A stretch of DNA of 64,000 bases, taken from positions 2,976,001-3,040,000 of the forward strand of contig NZ_CP010681.1 in NCBI RefSeq assembly GCF_002407245.1, in the 5' to 3' direction. The notes below the pieces were generated by a model. That model saw nothing but the letters and a program-made list of their open reading frames with translations, did no database searches and was not told the DNA's origin. Below, one piece after another: positions 34,618 through 43,658 of the stretch; position 1 is the stretch's first letter, and each line of letters begins with the position of its first letter. The DNA comes from Phaeobacter piscinae. GTDB lineage: Bacteria; Pseudomonadota; Alphaproteobacteria; Rhodobacterales; Rhodobacteraceae. Made by a program: the position numbers and the translations under genes.

Positions 34618-35850
34618 TCAGCGCTCCTTCAGTTTCACAGATGCGTTGTAGACGTTCATCACCATGGAGATGAGCAGCGACGCGGTGAGATAGAACAACA
34701 TCAGCAGCAGCACGCATTCGATGGCGCGGCCGGTCTGGTTCAGCGTAATGCCGCCCAGGGTCGCGGTGATGTCGGCATAGCCCACAGCAATCGCCAGCGA
34801 GGAGTTCTTGGTGATGTTGAGGAAGTTGGAGATCAGCGGCGGAATAATGACGCGCAGCGCCTGCGGCAGCACCACGAGGTTCATGATCCGGCCCGGACGC
34901 AGACCCAGTGCTGCGGCAGCCTCAGTCTGACCCTTGTTGATCGCCTGAATACCCGCACGCACGTTTTCCGCGATGAAGGCACCGGTGTAGATCGACAGGG
35001 CAAACCACAGGGCAATCAGCGGCCCACCGATCTTGATACCGCCCTTGAAGTTGAAGCCTTTCAGCTCAGGCACTTCCCAGGACAGGCCCATGACAAACAG
35101 GACCAGCGCCAGTGGCACCAGCCAGACGCCCAAGGCAATCAGCTTGGTGTTGGGACGTACGCCGGTCTTTTCCTGCGTTTTGGTCGCGTTGGTCTCGACC
35201 CTGCGCATCACAAGGAAGGACCCGACCAACACTGCGATGATCACCAGCCAGTTCAACGCACCCGAGGCGAAGAAACCGCTCTCGAACCAGGGCATCGGGA
35301 TGTAGACACCACGGTTGGTAAAGGCGAAGAGGTCAAACAGCATGCTCGACGTGGCGTTGTCACCCCGGAATTCCCGAGGCCCCGGCATCACGGCGGTCAT
35401 GACGGTGAAAATGATGATGATCCAGATCAGAACCGGAATATTGCGGAAGATTTCCACATAAACGGCCATCAATTTGGAGACGAGCCAGTTGTTCGACAGG
35501 CGCAGAACACCCGCAATCACACCAAAGATGGTGGCGGTGATACAGGCAAGAACGGCCACCAGCAGCGTGTTCAGAACACCAACAACCGCCGCACGCGCGT
35601 GGCTGGACTGGCTGTCGTATTCGATCAGACGCTGGTTGATGTCGTAACCGGATGGATCCCCAAGGAACCCGTATGAAATATTCAGACCCGCGGCCCGCAG
35701 GTTCTGAATAAGGTTGTTCCCCAGATACCAGATGGCCAAGGCCAGAACCAGTGCAGCAATCGCCTGGAAGGTCAACGAACGATAGCGGGTATCGTTGACC
35801 AACATGGACAGCTGAAACTGTGCCTTTGGAGGGTCAGTGAGAGTTGACAT
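34618..35850 (-). CDS. bztB: General L-amino acid ABC transporter permease (BztB/AapQ type)
   Basis: This is a 410-residue permease, partner of BztC. It starts with a soluble segment and a first helix (FQAIAALVLALAIWYLGNNLI), carries the family loop FLGDPSGYDINQRLIEYDSQSSHARA, and has the EAA motif AAAALGLRPGRIMNLVVLPQALR near residue 345. The gene follows bztA after a 143-bp gap that contains a hairpin with a U-tract, so its level should be lower than that of the binding protein. Confidence 0.95.
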   Translation of the reverse strand: MSTLTDPPKAQFQLSMLVNDTRYRSLTFQAIAALVLALAIWYLGNNLIQNLRAAGLNISYGFLGDPSGYDINQRLIEYDSQSSHARAAVVGVLNTLLVAVLACITATIFGVIAGVLRLSNNWLVSKLMAVYVEIFRNIPVLIWIIIIFTVMTAVMPGPREFRGDNATSSMLFDLFAFTNRGVYIPMPWFESGFFASGALNWLVIIAVLVGSFLVMRRVETNATKTQEKTGVRPNTKLIALGVWLVPLALVLFVMGLSWEVPELKGFNFKGGIKIGGPLIALWFALSIYTGAFIAENVRAGIQAINKGQTEAAAALGLRPGRIMNLVVLPQALRVIIPPLISNFLNITKNSSLAIAVGYADITATLGGITLNQTGRAIECVLLLMLFYLTASLLISMVMNVYNASVKLKER

Positions 35851-35949
35851 GAATGTGTGATCCCCGTGGCTTATAGGTCAACTGATCGGCGGGGTTGGTT
35901 CCCTGCTCGCGTCAGACCTCAAGCGTTTTTGTTAGGATAGGTCGGTAGG

Positions 35950-35981
35950 AAAAAAGGGCGCAGGTTGGTCCTGCGCCCTTT
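35950..35981 (-). terminator. Intercistronic hairpin between bztA and bztB
   Basis: A 12-bp stem (35953-35964 with 35970-35981, loop TTGGT) is followed on the minus strand by a run of U. It starts 13 bp after the bztA stop. It probably terminates most transcripts or protects the bztA message while some read on into bztB. Confidence 0.8.
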
Positions 35982-35993
35982 CCTCAGTCGTTC

Positions 35994-37010
35994 TTAGCGG
36001 AAGGGCGGTGCGTAGAGCAGGCCGCCTTCGGTCCACTGTGCGTTCAGACCGCGTGCCAGACCAATCGGAGTGTCTTCGCCGATGTTCTTCGCAAAGACTT
36101 CGCCGTAGTTGCCGCCGGCGCCGATGGCGTTTTTCGCCCAGTCAGCCGACAGACCCAGCATTTCGCCCAGGGTGCCTTCGGTGCCCAGCAGACGGTTGAT
36201 TTCCGGGTTCTCGGTACCTGCAGCCATCTCGCCGATATTGGCGGAGGTCACGCCCAGCTCTTCAGCTGCGACGAGTGCGTTCAGGCTCCAGCGGACAACG
36301 TCGCCCCACTCGTGGTCGCCGTGACGAACCAGCGGGCCCAGCGGCTCTTTGGAGATGATTTCGGGCAGCAGAACATGCGCCGAAGGATCATCAAAGGTCG
36401 CGCGGGTTGCCGCCAGACCAGACGCGTCGGTGGTGTAGACGTCACAGGCGCCTGCCAGGTACTGCTGCTGCGCTTCAGCGTTGGTTTCGATCGGAACCGG
36501 CTCATAGCTGATGTTGTTGGAGCGGAAGAAATCCGCCAGGTTCAGCTCGGTTGTGGTACCGGTCTGGATACAGACGGTCGCGCCATCCAGTTCCTTCGCG
36601 GAGGACACGCCCAATTCCTTGGGAACCATGAAGCCCTGACCGTCGTAGTAGTTCACACCAACAAATTCGAACTTCAGGTCGACATCGCGGCTGAAGGTCC
36701 AGGTGGTGTTCCGCGCCAGCATATCGATCTCGCCGGAGGCCAGAGCGGTGAAGCGGGTTTTGCCGGTGGTCGGCACGAATTCAACGGCGGTCGAGTCGCC
36801 CAGTACAGCCGCAGCAACCGCGCGGCAGACAGCAACGTCAAAACCTTCCCATTCGCCATTGGCATTGGGCGCTGCAAAGCCGACCAGACCAGTGGTCACG
36901 CCGCAGTTCAGCTTGCCACGGGCCTTGACGTCATCCAGCGTTCCCGCCGCAGCGGCACCGGCGGCCAGACCAGCAACAGTCAGCGCACCCAAAATTACCT
37001 TATTCTTCAT
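35994..37010 (-). CDS. bztA: General L-amino acid ABC transporter substrate-binding protein
   Basis: This is a 338-residue periplasmic solute-binding protein. A signal peptide (KVILGALTVAGLAAGAAAA) is followed by the family start GTLDDVKARGKLNCGVTTGL, then FDVAVCRAVAAAVLGD and a LARNTTWTFSRDVDL segment typical of AapJ/BztA. It captures polar amino acids and delivers them to BztBC. It is the first gene of the operon and is followed by a hairpin that likely gives it excess expression. Confidence 0.96.
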   Translation of the reverse strand: MKNKVILGALTVAGLAAGAAAAGTLDDVKARGKLNCGVTTGLVGFAAPNANGEWEGFDVAVCRAVAAAVLGDSTAVEFVPTTGKTRFTALASGEIDMLARNTTWTFSRDVDLKFEFVGVNYYDGQGFMVPKELGVSSAKELDGATVCIQTGTTTELNLADFFRSNNISYEPVPIETNAEAQQQYLAGACDVYTTDASGLAATRATFDDPSAHVLLPEIISKEPLGPLVRHGDHEWGDVVRWSLNALVAAEELGVTSANIGEMAAGTENPEINRLLGTEGTLGEMLGLSADWAKNAIGAGGNYGEVFAKNIGEDTPIGLARGLNAQWTEGGLLYAPPFR

Positions 37011-37114
37011 GTTTACCTCTTCCTGATTGTCCGCCTATTTGGCGGCTCTTTTTGCCCGGCACCAGCCATGCCGGAGATAGGTGTTGAAACAGGGTTTTGC
37101 CCATTTCGCGATCG

Positions 37115-37144
37115 AGTGTGGTCGCATTCATCAACAAACGTCAA
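37115..37144 (-). promoter_or_regulatory. Candidate promoter of bztABCD
   Basis: Read on the minus strand, TTGACG (37144-37139) and CACACT (37120-37115) are separated by 18 bp, about 105 bp upstream of the bztA start codon. The -35 is good and the -10 imperfect. Confidence 0.45.
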
Positions 37145-37239
37145 GTGCGGGATCAGGAATTTCGATGGGCGCATGCCGAACATTTTCGTGGGCGCGAACG
37201 ATTTTTGCGGCTGCGCGGCAATCTCGGTAATATATTGCG

Positions 37240-37947
37240 CTAACAGGAAAAATCGTAGAACCGTTTAGCGTGTAAAAACGCATGGCGTTTCAGGTCAGCA
37301 GTGGCCTGGGCCTCTTCGTCCTGGCCCCATTGCTGCTCCTGCCACAGTTCATCCAGCCGAGACATTTCCCAGATCTGTTCGGCTGGGCGCCAGCCTTTTG
37401 CCGCTGCGAACCCAAGGATCAGAGACCCCGACATTGCTACCAGATCATGGAAAGCAGCCAGCTGAAATGGTGTCATTTCATGGACTAAGCCGCGCAACCG
37501 CGCCAGCGCCTCGGGGTTTTGCGGTGCATGCAATATTCCGGAACGCGGCTCCAAACGGGCGCGGAGCACATCTGCCGCCCACTCCAGCGCCGGGTCCCAG
37601 ATTTCGGCCTGGCGCTGCACCAACTCGGTTGGCATCTGCGCGCGATAGCACAAAAGATCGGAATCGCCGTATTCGGCCAGCATATCCGCAACGGCGGCGC
37701 GCTGTTGTGTCACCTTGTCGATTGCGGCATTGGCCGAACGGGTGACCGGCATGGTGTTAGGGTTAACTGATTCGGTCTGCGCGTTCCATTCCGCCGCAAT
37801 TGCCTCGGCCATTTCGCGACCCGGAACAGAAAGCGCAGCTTTTGACGGAGTTTTTACGCGCCGCCCGTCCAATTCCACCGCAAACCCATCCTCGGTTTCG
37901 GCCACTGAGACGGTTTTCCAGAATCGCTTTTGTTTCCACTCGCTCAT
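37240..37947 (-). CDS. ATP12 family F1-ATPase assembly chaperone
   Basis: This 235-residue protein matches the ATP12 family, which binds the F1 alpha subunit during ATP synthase assembly. The conserved parts are AVELDGRRVKTPSKAALSVP near the N-terminus, AIAAEWNAQ, YGDSDLLCYRA and the C-terminal SRLDELWQEQQWGQDEEA. It is soluble, with no signal peptide. It is followed downstream on the plus side by the bzt promoter region and starts 4 bp after the HAD gene's stop, on the same strand. Confidence 0.92.
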   Translation of the reverse strand: MSEWKQKRFWKTVSVAETEDGFAVELDGRRVKTPSKAALSVPGREMAEAIAAEWNAQTESVNPNTMPVTRSANAAIDKVTQQRAAVADMLAEYGDSDLLCYRAQMPTELVQRQAEIWDPALEWAADVLRARLEPRSGILHAPQNPEALARLRGLVHEMTPFQLAAFHDLVAMSGSLILGFAAAKGWRPAEQIWEMSRLDELWQEQQWGQDEEAQATADLKRHAFLHAKRFYDFSC

Positions 37948-37951
37948 ATCG

Positions 37952-38620
37952 TCAGTCTTTCCAGATGTGCTGTAACAGCGGCGCCAGGTCGGCGAAGCTG
38001 TCGATAATGTGATCCGCCCCCAGCTGGTCCGCCGGGTGAAATCCCCAGTTCACGGCAATGGTGCGCACGCCGGCAGCCCGGCCCATATCGATGTCAAAAC
38101 TGGTGTCGCCGATCATCACAGTATGCTCAGGCAGTGCCCCGGTCTCGGCCATCGCCCGCAGCACCATGGACGGATGCGGCTTTGACGGGTGGTGGTCCGC
38201 ACATTGGCGGGTTACGAAACACCGCAGCTCATGCGCCTCGATCAGCGCATCCAATCCACGTTGAGATTTGCCAGTGGCTACCCCCAGCAGGTAGTGCGGC
38301 ACGGCATTCAGCTCCGCCAGCACCTCTGCCGCCCCCGGGTAAAGCGGTGAATGCCCGGCACCCGCAGCCATGCGGGCGGATTTGTAGGCAGACTTATAGC
38401 CCTCAACCAACTCTGCCTGAACACTGGCATCCAGCGCCGGGGCCAGTTCGGCAATTGCCAAGGGCAGCGACAGGCCGACGATCGACAGAATCTCCGTCCG
38501 GTTGGGCGCCGCCAGTCCGACCCCGTCAAAGGCGGCCGCCATCGCCGAGGTGATCGCGCCCTGGCTGTCCGCCAGGGTACCATCCACATCAAACAGGATC
38601 AGACGCAACTCACCACTCAT
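37952..38620 (-). CDS. HAD-superfamily hydrolase (phosphoglycolate phosphatase-like)
   Basis: This is a 222-residue HAD phosphatase. Motif I is LFDVDGTLADS (residues 9-19), motif II lies in GVATGKSQRGLDAL, motif III is the Lys of HHPSKPHP, and motif IV is MIGDTSFDIDMGRAAGV. The helical cap resembles Gph-type enzymes that hydrolyse small phosphomonoesters. It lies in a run of leftward genes between the RluA-type and ATP12 genes. Confidence 0.88.
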   Translation of the reverse strand: MSGELRLILFDVDGTLADSQGAITSAMAAAFDGVGLAAPNRTEILSIVGLSLPLAIAELAPALDASVQAELVEGYKSAYKSARMAAGAGHSPLYPGAAEVLAELNAVPHYLLGVATGKSQRGLDALIEAHELRCFVTRQCADHHPSKPHPSMVLRAMAETGALPEHTVMIGDTSFDIDMGRAAGVRTIAVNWGFHPADQLGADHIIDSFADLAPLLQHIWKD

Positions 38621-38632
38621 CTGTGCAGCCCC

Positions 38633-39679
38633 TTATTGCAGGCTCTCAAACGGATCTTCTGCCGCCAGATCTTCGGACCAGCCAAAGGTGTCCCAGCTGT
38701 CCTTCATGTGATCGGGCAAAGGTGCTGTGATCGACAGCGGCTTTTTCGTGGTCGGATGCTCAAACGCCATACGGCGGCAGTGCAAATGCAGCTTCTTGGA
38801 GATAATCCCCCCCAGCTGCGCGCCCCAGCCATCGCCGAGGTTTTCCTGACTGGAGCCACCGTATTTGCCGTCACCGGCAATCGGGTGACCGATTTCCGCC
38901 ATATGCGCGCGCAGCTGATGGGTACGGCCTGTGATCGGCTCCATCGCAACCCAGGCCGCACGGCTGGCCACACGGTAGAGCGTGGCGTAATGGGTGTGCG
39001 AGCGTTTGGCGCCGGGTGTGCTGTCCACCTCATTGGAATGGATGGCGATCATTTTCTCGCCCTCGCCCGATTTGCCGTGTCCCGGCGCCTTCACCAGGCC
39101 GCATTTGATTTCACCAAGATAGGGCGTCGGCACCCCGGCCACCAGCGCCCAATAGATCTTGCGGGTGGCGCGATGCCGGAAGGCTGCGGTCAGCGACTGC
39201 GCCGCGAGGCGGGTGCGCGCCAGCACCAGCACACCTGAGGTGTCCTTGTCCAAACGATGCACCAGACGCGGCTTTTCTTCGGCGTCGAACTGCAGGGCCG
39301 CACTCAGCCCGTCGACATGTTTGGTGGTGCCGCTGCCGCCCTGCACCGCCAAACCTGCGGGTTTGTTCAACACGATGACGGCATCGTCCTTGTAGATCAC
39401 ACAGCCACGGATCATCTTGGCGTCCGCTTCGGAAATCCGGTAGCTCGGCGCCTCTGCCGGTTTCAGATCGCTTGCGCCAAGCGGCGGCACACGCACCACC
39501 TGCCCGGCGGCGACGCGGCTGTTGGCCTTCACCCGGCCCCCATCCAGACGCAATTCGCCCTTGCGGCACATCTTCTCGATCCGCCCCTGGCTCACATGCG
39601 GGAACAGCCGCCGCAGCCAGCGGTCAATACGCTGGTCTGCATCGTCTTCACTGACGGTAATCATCTGTACGCCGCTCAT
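38633..39679 (-). CDS. RluA-family pseudouridine synthase (RluC/D-like)
   Basis: This is a 348-residue enzyme converting uridine to pseudouridine in rRNA. An N-terminal S4 RNA-binding segment (DQRIDRWLRRLFPHVSQGRIEKMCRKGEL) precedes the catalytic domain with the Asp of HRLDKDTSGVLVLAR. GRTHQLRAHMAEIGHPIAGD is the second family block. The exact target uridines cannot be stated. The start overlaps the crcB stop by four bases. Confidence 0.92.
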   Translation of the reverse strand: MSGVQMITVSEDDADQRIDRWLRRLFPHVSQGRIEKMCRKGELRLDGGRVKANSRVAAGQVVRVPPLGASDLKPAEAPSYRISEADAKMIRGCVIYKDDAVIVLNKPAGLAVQGGSGTTKHVDGLSAALQFDAEEKPRLVHRLDKDTSGVLVLARTRLAAQSLTAAFRHRATRKIYWALVAGVPTPYLGEIKCGLVKAPGHGKSGEGEKMIAIHSNEVDSTPGAKRSHTHYATLYRVASRAAWVAMEPITGRTHQLRAHMAEIGHPIAGDGKYGGSSQENLGDGWGAQLGGIISKKLHLHCRRMAFEHPTTKKPLSITAPLPDHMKDSWDTFGWSEDLAAEDPFESLQ

Positions 39680-40056
39680 GCGAACACTCCTCTGGCGGCC
39701 ATAAGGCCGAAAAACAGCCCGCCGACCGACAGGCCCACGGACAACAGCACATAGAGCGCAGCCTGCCCGAAGGCGCCGCGCTCGATCAGGGTGGCCGTCT
39801 CAAGCGAGAAGGCCGAAAACGTTGTGAAACCGCCCAGAAGGCCAGTCATCACAAACGGGCTCAGGTGGGTCAGCCCCTTATGGGCGGCCGTGACAATAAA
39901 GGCGCCCATAAGAAAGGAGCCGATCACATTCACCGTCAGAATCGCCACCGGAAATTCTCCCGCCCCAAAAAGGCGGTAAATCCCCAAACCGGCCAGATAG
40001 CGGCAGGCGGCACCGATCGCGCCGCCCAAGGCCACATATAGAACCGAAAAAACCAT
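39676..40056 (-). CDS. crcB: Fluoride efflux transporter CrcB/Fluc
   Basis: This is a 126-residue protein with four membrane helices that dimerises into a fluoride channel. It shows GGAIGAACRYLAG, the TVNVIGSFLMGAF helix and GLLGGFTTFSAFSLET, which includes the TTFS motif with the Na-site Gly/Thr. ATG 40056 was chosen; a TTG one codon earlier is possible. No fluoride riboswitch was recognised in the 134-bp upstream gap. Confidence 0.94.
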   Translation of the reverse strand: MVFSVLYVALGGAIGAACRYLAGLGIYRLFGAGEFPVAILTVNVIGSFLMGAFIVTAAHKGLTHLSPFVMTGLLGGFTTFSAFSLETATLIERGAFGQAALYVLLSVGLSVGGLFFGLMAARGVFA

Positions 40057-40137
40057 CAACGGTCTGTCGCCGGCTGGCGCATGGATGTCAAGTTTTGCGC
40101 AAGCATGGCAGCATTGCGCAGCGGCGCAGGCCCGTCA

Positions 40138-40160
40138 CCTTTCCCAAAATACTCGCGCCG
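40138..40160. repeat. Dispersed gene-end repeat, copy 2
   Basis: TTTCCCAAAATACTCGCGCC resembles the motif at 32379. It sits about 30 bp beyond the end of rarA. The hairpin half of copy 1 is not clearly conserved here. Confidence 0.45.
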
Positions 40161-40190
40161 CAGGCACCGGCTTTTTCCCGCAAAGCCGGA

Positions 40191-41513
40191 TCAGCTGTTC
40201 CGTTTGGCGCGCAAATTGGCGAAATACTCGGTCCGGCGCTTTAACTCGCGCTCGAACCCGCGCTCAACCGGCTGATATAGCACCGGACGTGGCACATCGT
40301 CGGGAAAGTAGTTCTGTCCAGAAAACCCATCTGCCGCGTTGTGGTCGTAGTCATAGCCGTCACCGTAGCCTTGCGATTTCATCAGCTTGGTCGGCGCATT
40401 CAGAATATGTTTCGGCGGCGGGGCACTGCCGGTCTGTTTCGCCAGTCGGCGCGCCGCCTTATAGGCCATGTAGCCGGCGTTGGTCTTCGGCGCGAGGGCC
40501 AGATAGATCACCGCCTGCGCCAGCGCCAGCTCGCCCTCTGGACTGCCCAGACGCTCATAGGTTTCCCAAGCCTGAATGCAGATGCCCTGCGCCTGCGGGT
40601 CGGCAAGGGCGATATCCTCAACCGCCATCCGGGTCAGGCGGCGGGCCAGGTACCGGGGATCCTCTCCCCCCTCCAGCATACGGGCGAACCAATAAAGGGC
40701 TGCATCCGGGTCCGAACCGCGCACGGATTTATGCAGCGCGGAAATCAGATTGTAATGCTCATCACCGGATTTGTCGTATTTCGCCGCCCGCCGCATCAGC
40801 CGTGCAGCCAGCGCCTCACGCCCCAACGGGCGATCTACCTTCCAGGCCGCAACCTGTTCGATCAGGTTCAGCAGGGCGCGCCCGTCGCCATCGGCCATCT
40901 CCTGCAAGGCGTCCCGCGCATCCGGGGTCAGCGGCAGGGCGCGATCCAGTTCCTGCTCCGCCCTCTGGTTCAGCCGTTCCAAGTCCGTAAGCGACAAGCG
41001 CTCCAACACCAAGACCTGCGCGCGGCTCAGCACAGCGGCGTTCAGCTCAAAACTCGGGTTCTCGGTCGTGGCCCCGACCAGGAGGATGGTGCCATCCTCC
41101 ATATGCGGCAGGAACCCGTCCTGCTGGGCCTTGTTGAATCGATGGATCTCATCCACGAAGAGCAGCGTGCCCTGCCCGTTCTGGCGGCGGATCTTGGCCG
41201 CCTCGAACACTTTCTTCAGATCCGGCACGCCGGTGAAAATGGCTGAGATCTGCACAAAATGCAGATCCGTCTCTCGCGCCAGAAGCCGCGCGATGGTGGT
41301 CTTGCCCACACCGGGCGGCCCCCAGAAGATCAGCGACGAGAGCGAGCCGGAGGCCAGCATCACCCCAAGCGGCGCCTCCTCACCAAGGACCTGCGCCTGA
41401 CCGATCACCTCTGCCAGCGACTGCGGACGCAGGCGATCCGCCAGCGGGCGGTTCACCTCCGATTGCGGGTCCGGGCGGGGGGCGGCATCGCCACTGTCAA
41501 AGAGATCCGCCAT
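40191..41513 (-). CDS. rarA: Replication-associated recombination protein A (AAA ATPase)
   Basis: This is a 440-residue clamp-loader-like ATPase (RarA/MgsA) acting at stalled replication forks. Walker A is GPPGVGKTT, Walker B is LLFVDEIHRFNKAQQD, sensor 1 is GATTENPSFELN, and the C-terminal tetramerisation part contains DPDAALYWFARMLEGGEDP. ATG 41513 (MADLFDSGD) was chosen because the family begins there; it lies 2 bp after the stop of the protease gene, implying cotranscription. Confidence 0.95.
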   Translation of the reverse strand: MADLFDSGDAAPRPDPQSEVNRPLADRLRPQSLAEVIGQAQVLGEEAPLGVMLASGSLSSLIFWGPPGVGKTTIARLLARETDLHFVQISAIFTGVPDLKKVFEAAKIRRQNGQGTLLFVDEIHRFNKAQQDGFLPHMEDGTILLVGATTENPSFELNAAVLSRAQVLVLERLSLTDLERLNQRAEQELDRALPLTPDARDALQEMADGDGRALLNLIEQVAAWKVDRPLGREALAARLMRRAAKYDKSGDEHYNLISALHKSVRGSDPDAALYWFARMLEGGEDPRYLARRLTRMAVEDIALADPQAQGICIQAWETYERLGSPEGELALAQAVIYLALAPKTNAGYMAYKAARRLAKQTGSAPPPKHILNAPTKLMKSQGYGDGYDYDHNAADGFSGQNYFPDDVPRPVLYQPVERGFERELKRRTEYFANLRAKRNS

Positions 41514-41515
41514 GA

Positions 41516-42913
41516 TCAGAGCCGGTAGCGCAGCGAGACGCGCTGGCCCTGCCGGTTGAGATCGACCTTCATCCAACGGCCGACGGTCGCCAGCACGTCA
41601 GACACATCGGAGGGCGAGGCAATCACCTCATTGTTGATGCCCAGAATGATATCTCCTGCGCGCAGACCGACGCGGCCGCCATAGGCGCCGGGGTCGGTGA
41701 TCACCACCCCGTCAGAGGACAAAGGCAGCTGGAACCGCAGGATCGATTGCGGATTGATCCGCGCGACCGTCAGTCCCGGCAGCGGCGTGTTTTTATCAAG
41801 GCTGAGCGGGTTGGCAGGTGGCTCATCCGGGGCCAGCATCATCTCGACCGTCAACACCTCGCGTTCGCCTGCCCGCAAACGGGTGATCTCGGCCGTATCG
41901 CCGAGCCCGGTAACGGACATGCGGAACACCATCTCCGACGGGGAGTTCACCACCTGCCCGGCCACGTCAAGGATCACATCGCCCACCTCAAACCCCGCCT
42001 TGGTGAAAGGGCTGGAGGGGTGCAGTTCGGAGATCACCATCCCCTCCGGCAGGTCCATCCCCAGCGAGGCCGCCAGATCCGCATCCACCGGCTGCCCCAT
42101 CATGCCAGCCCAGGGGCGCTGGAATTCCTCGGCGCCCTGATCGGCCTGTCGCATAAACGCGCGCACCAAATTGGCGGGGATGGCAAAGCCGATACCATTT
42201 GAGCCGCCGGAGCGGGTCACGATACGGGTGTTGATGCCGATTAGGTCACCATTCACATCAATCAGCGCCCCGCCAGAGTTACCGGGGTTGATCGGCGCAT
42301 CTGTCTGGATGAAATAGCCAATACCCTCCCCTGTCGCCGCGCCGCTGCGCGCCAGACCGGAGACGATCCCGCTGCTGACGGTCTGACCAACGCCGAAGGG
42401 ATTGCCGATGGCCAGCGCCAGCTCACCCACCTCAACCCCGTCACTGTCGCGCAGCTCCAGATAGGGCAGGTCTTCGGCCTCTTCCAATTGCAGAATGGCC
42501 AGGTCACTGGCCTGATCCGCCAGCACCACCTGTGCCGCATATTCGCGCCGGTCTGTGGTCACCACACGGATGTCGGTTGCCATGCCCACAACGTGGTAAT
42601 TCGACACCACAATGCCATCCGCAGACAGGATCACCCCAGATCCGAGGGAGTTCTGCACACGGGGTTGGGGCTTCGAGAGGCCGCGAAAGAAATCATCAAA
42701 GAACGGGTCGTTCATAAAAGGCGTGCGGCGCTGTTCATGGACAATCTTGGCGTAGATATTGACCACGGCCGGAGCGGCCTCTTTCACCAAGGGTGCAAAG
42801 CCGAGGGAAATTTCCGCCTGATTCTGCGGCACACGGGTCTCTGCGAGCGCCTGTGTGGTGGGGATCTGAGTGGCCAGAAACAGGCCCGCTGCGGTCAGGA
42901 TTGCGCGAAACAT
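41516..42913 (-). CDS. Do-family periplasmic serine protease (DegP/DegQ type)
   Basis: This is a 465-residue periplasmic protease. A signal peptide (residues 1-24) is followed by a trypsin-like domain with the triad His107 (SNYHVVG), Asp137 (ASDLAILQ) and Ser213 (NPGNSGGAL), then two PDZ domains (about 265-355 and 370-465). Members degrade or hold misfolded envelope proteins. An upstream frame extension to 43009 overlaps no homology and was dropped. It is coupled to rarA. Confidence 0.93.
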   Translation of the reverse strand: MFRAILTAAGLFLATQIPTTQALAETRVPQNQAEISLGFAPLVKEAAPAVVNIYAKIVHEQRRTPFMNDPFFDDFFRGLSKPQPRVQNSLGSGVILSADGIVVSNYHVVGMATDIRVVTTDRREYAAQVVLADQASDLAILQLEEAEDLPYLELRDSDGVEVGELALAIGNPFGVGQTVSSGIVSGLARSGAATGEGIGYFIQTDAPINPGNSGGALIDVNGDLIGINTRIVTRSGGSNGIGFAIPANLVRAFMRQADQGAEEFQRPWAGMMGQPVDADLAASLGMDLPEGMVISELHPSSPFTKAGFEVGDVILDVAGQVVNSPSEMVFRMSVTGLGDTAEITRLRAGEREVLTVEMMLAPDEPPANPLSLDKNTPLPGLTVARINPQSILRFQLPLSSDGVVITDPGAYGGRVGLRAGDIILGINNEVIASPSDVSDVLATVGRWMKVDLNRQGQRVSLRYRL

Positions 42914-43043
42914 GACGACTCCGATTGTTCTTGTGAACAGGATATGCGGACCGGAGGCATCTTTTACAAGGTTGGATTTGCGGGGGAAAAACGCTTCATT
43001 TTCACCCACCCGCTTTCAGCCCGCCGCGCGGAGTGCGAAAACG

Positions 43044-43075
43044 AAAAACCCCCGCCCTGTTGCCAGAGCGGGGGT
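43044..43075 (-). terminator. Terminator of rpsM-rpsK-rpoA-rplQ
   Basis: ACCCCCGC (43048-43055) pairs with GCGGGGGT (43068-43075). On the minus strand the stem runs into five U. It lies 27 bp after the rplQ stop. Confidence 0.9.
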
Positions 43076-43101
43076 CAGGTCCGGTCAGATGACCGATCTG
43101 A

Positions 43102-43524
43102 TTATTCGTCAGCAGCAGCTTCTGCTTCGGCCAGACGTGCCTTGTCGGCGGCGCCTTTGGCATCGCGATCACGATCAACGAATTCGATGATCGCCATCGG
43201 TGCCATGTCGCCATAGCGGAAACCGGCTTTCAGGATACGGACATAGCCGCCCTGACGGTCTTTGTAGCGCGGGCCCAGAACCTCGAACAGTTTTGCGACG
43301 TCCTTGTCTTCCTTCAGCTTGGACGCGGCCTGACGACGGGCGTGCAGGTCGCCGCGCTTTGCCAGGGTGATCATCTTTTCGATGATCGGGCGCAGTTCTT
43401 TTGCTTTGGGAAGGGTTGTCTTGATCTGCTCGTGCTCGATCAGCGAGCCAGCCATGTTGGAGAACAGGGCCTTACGGTGCTCATGAGTACGGTTCAGGCG
43501 GCGGTAACCACGTGCGTGACGCAT
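43102..43524 (-). CDS. rplQ: 50S ribosomal protein L17
   Basis: This is a 140-residue large-subunit protein starting [20 protein letters not shown], with the [24 protein letters not shown] block of L17. The C-terminal tail is Ala/Glu-rich, as in alphaproteobacteria. It is the last gene of the alpha unit, 134 bp after rpoA; the gap carries a 7-bp GC hairpin (43633-43652) without a U-tract, so read-through is expected. Confidence 0.98.
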   Translation of the reverse strand: MRHARGYRRLNRTHEHRKALFSNMAGSLIEHEQIKTTLPKAKELRPIIEKMITLAKRGDLHARRQAASKLKEDKDVAKLFEVLGPRYKDRQGGYVRILKAGFRYGDMAPMAIIEFVDRDRDAKGAADKARLAEAEAAADE

Positions 43525-43658
43525 TTTGATAGTCCTTTGATCTGCGTTTTTGCTTTGTCAGGCTGCTGATGCGTGTCAGCGGCTCACCTTGGGGCGTGTG
43601 CCCTTGTTGTCCCCGGCACATCCGGGCATTTCGGGCGGCCCGTAAGCCGCCCAATCTT

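Noticed and set aside
40057..40190. Fluoride riboswitch ahead of crcB
   Set aside because: The conserved riboswitch core could not be recognised in the short upstream gap.
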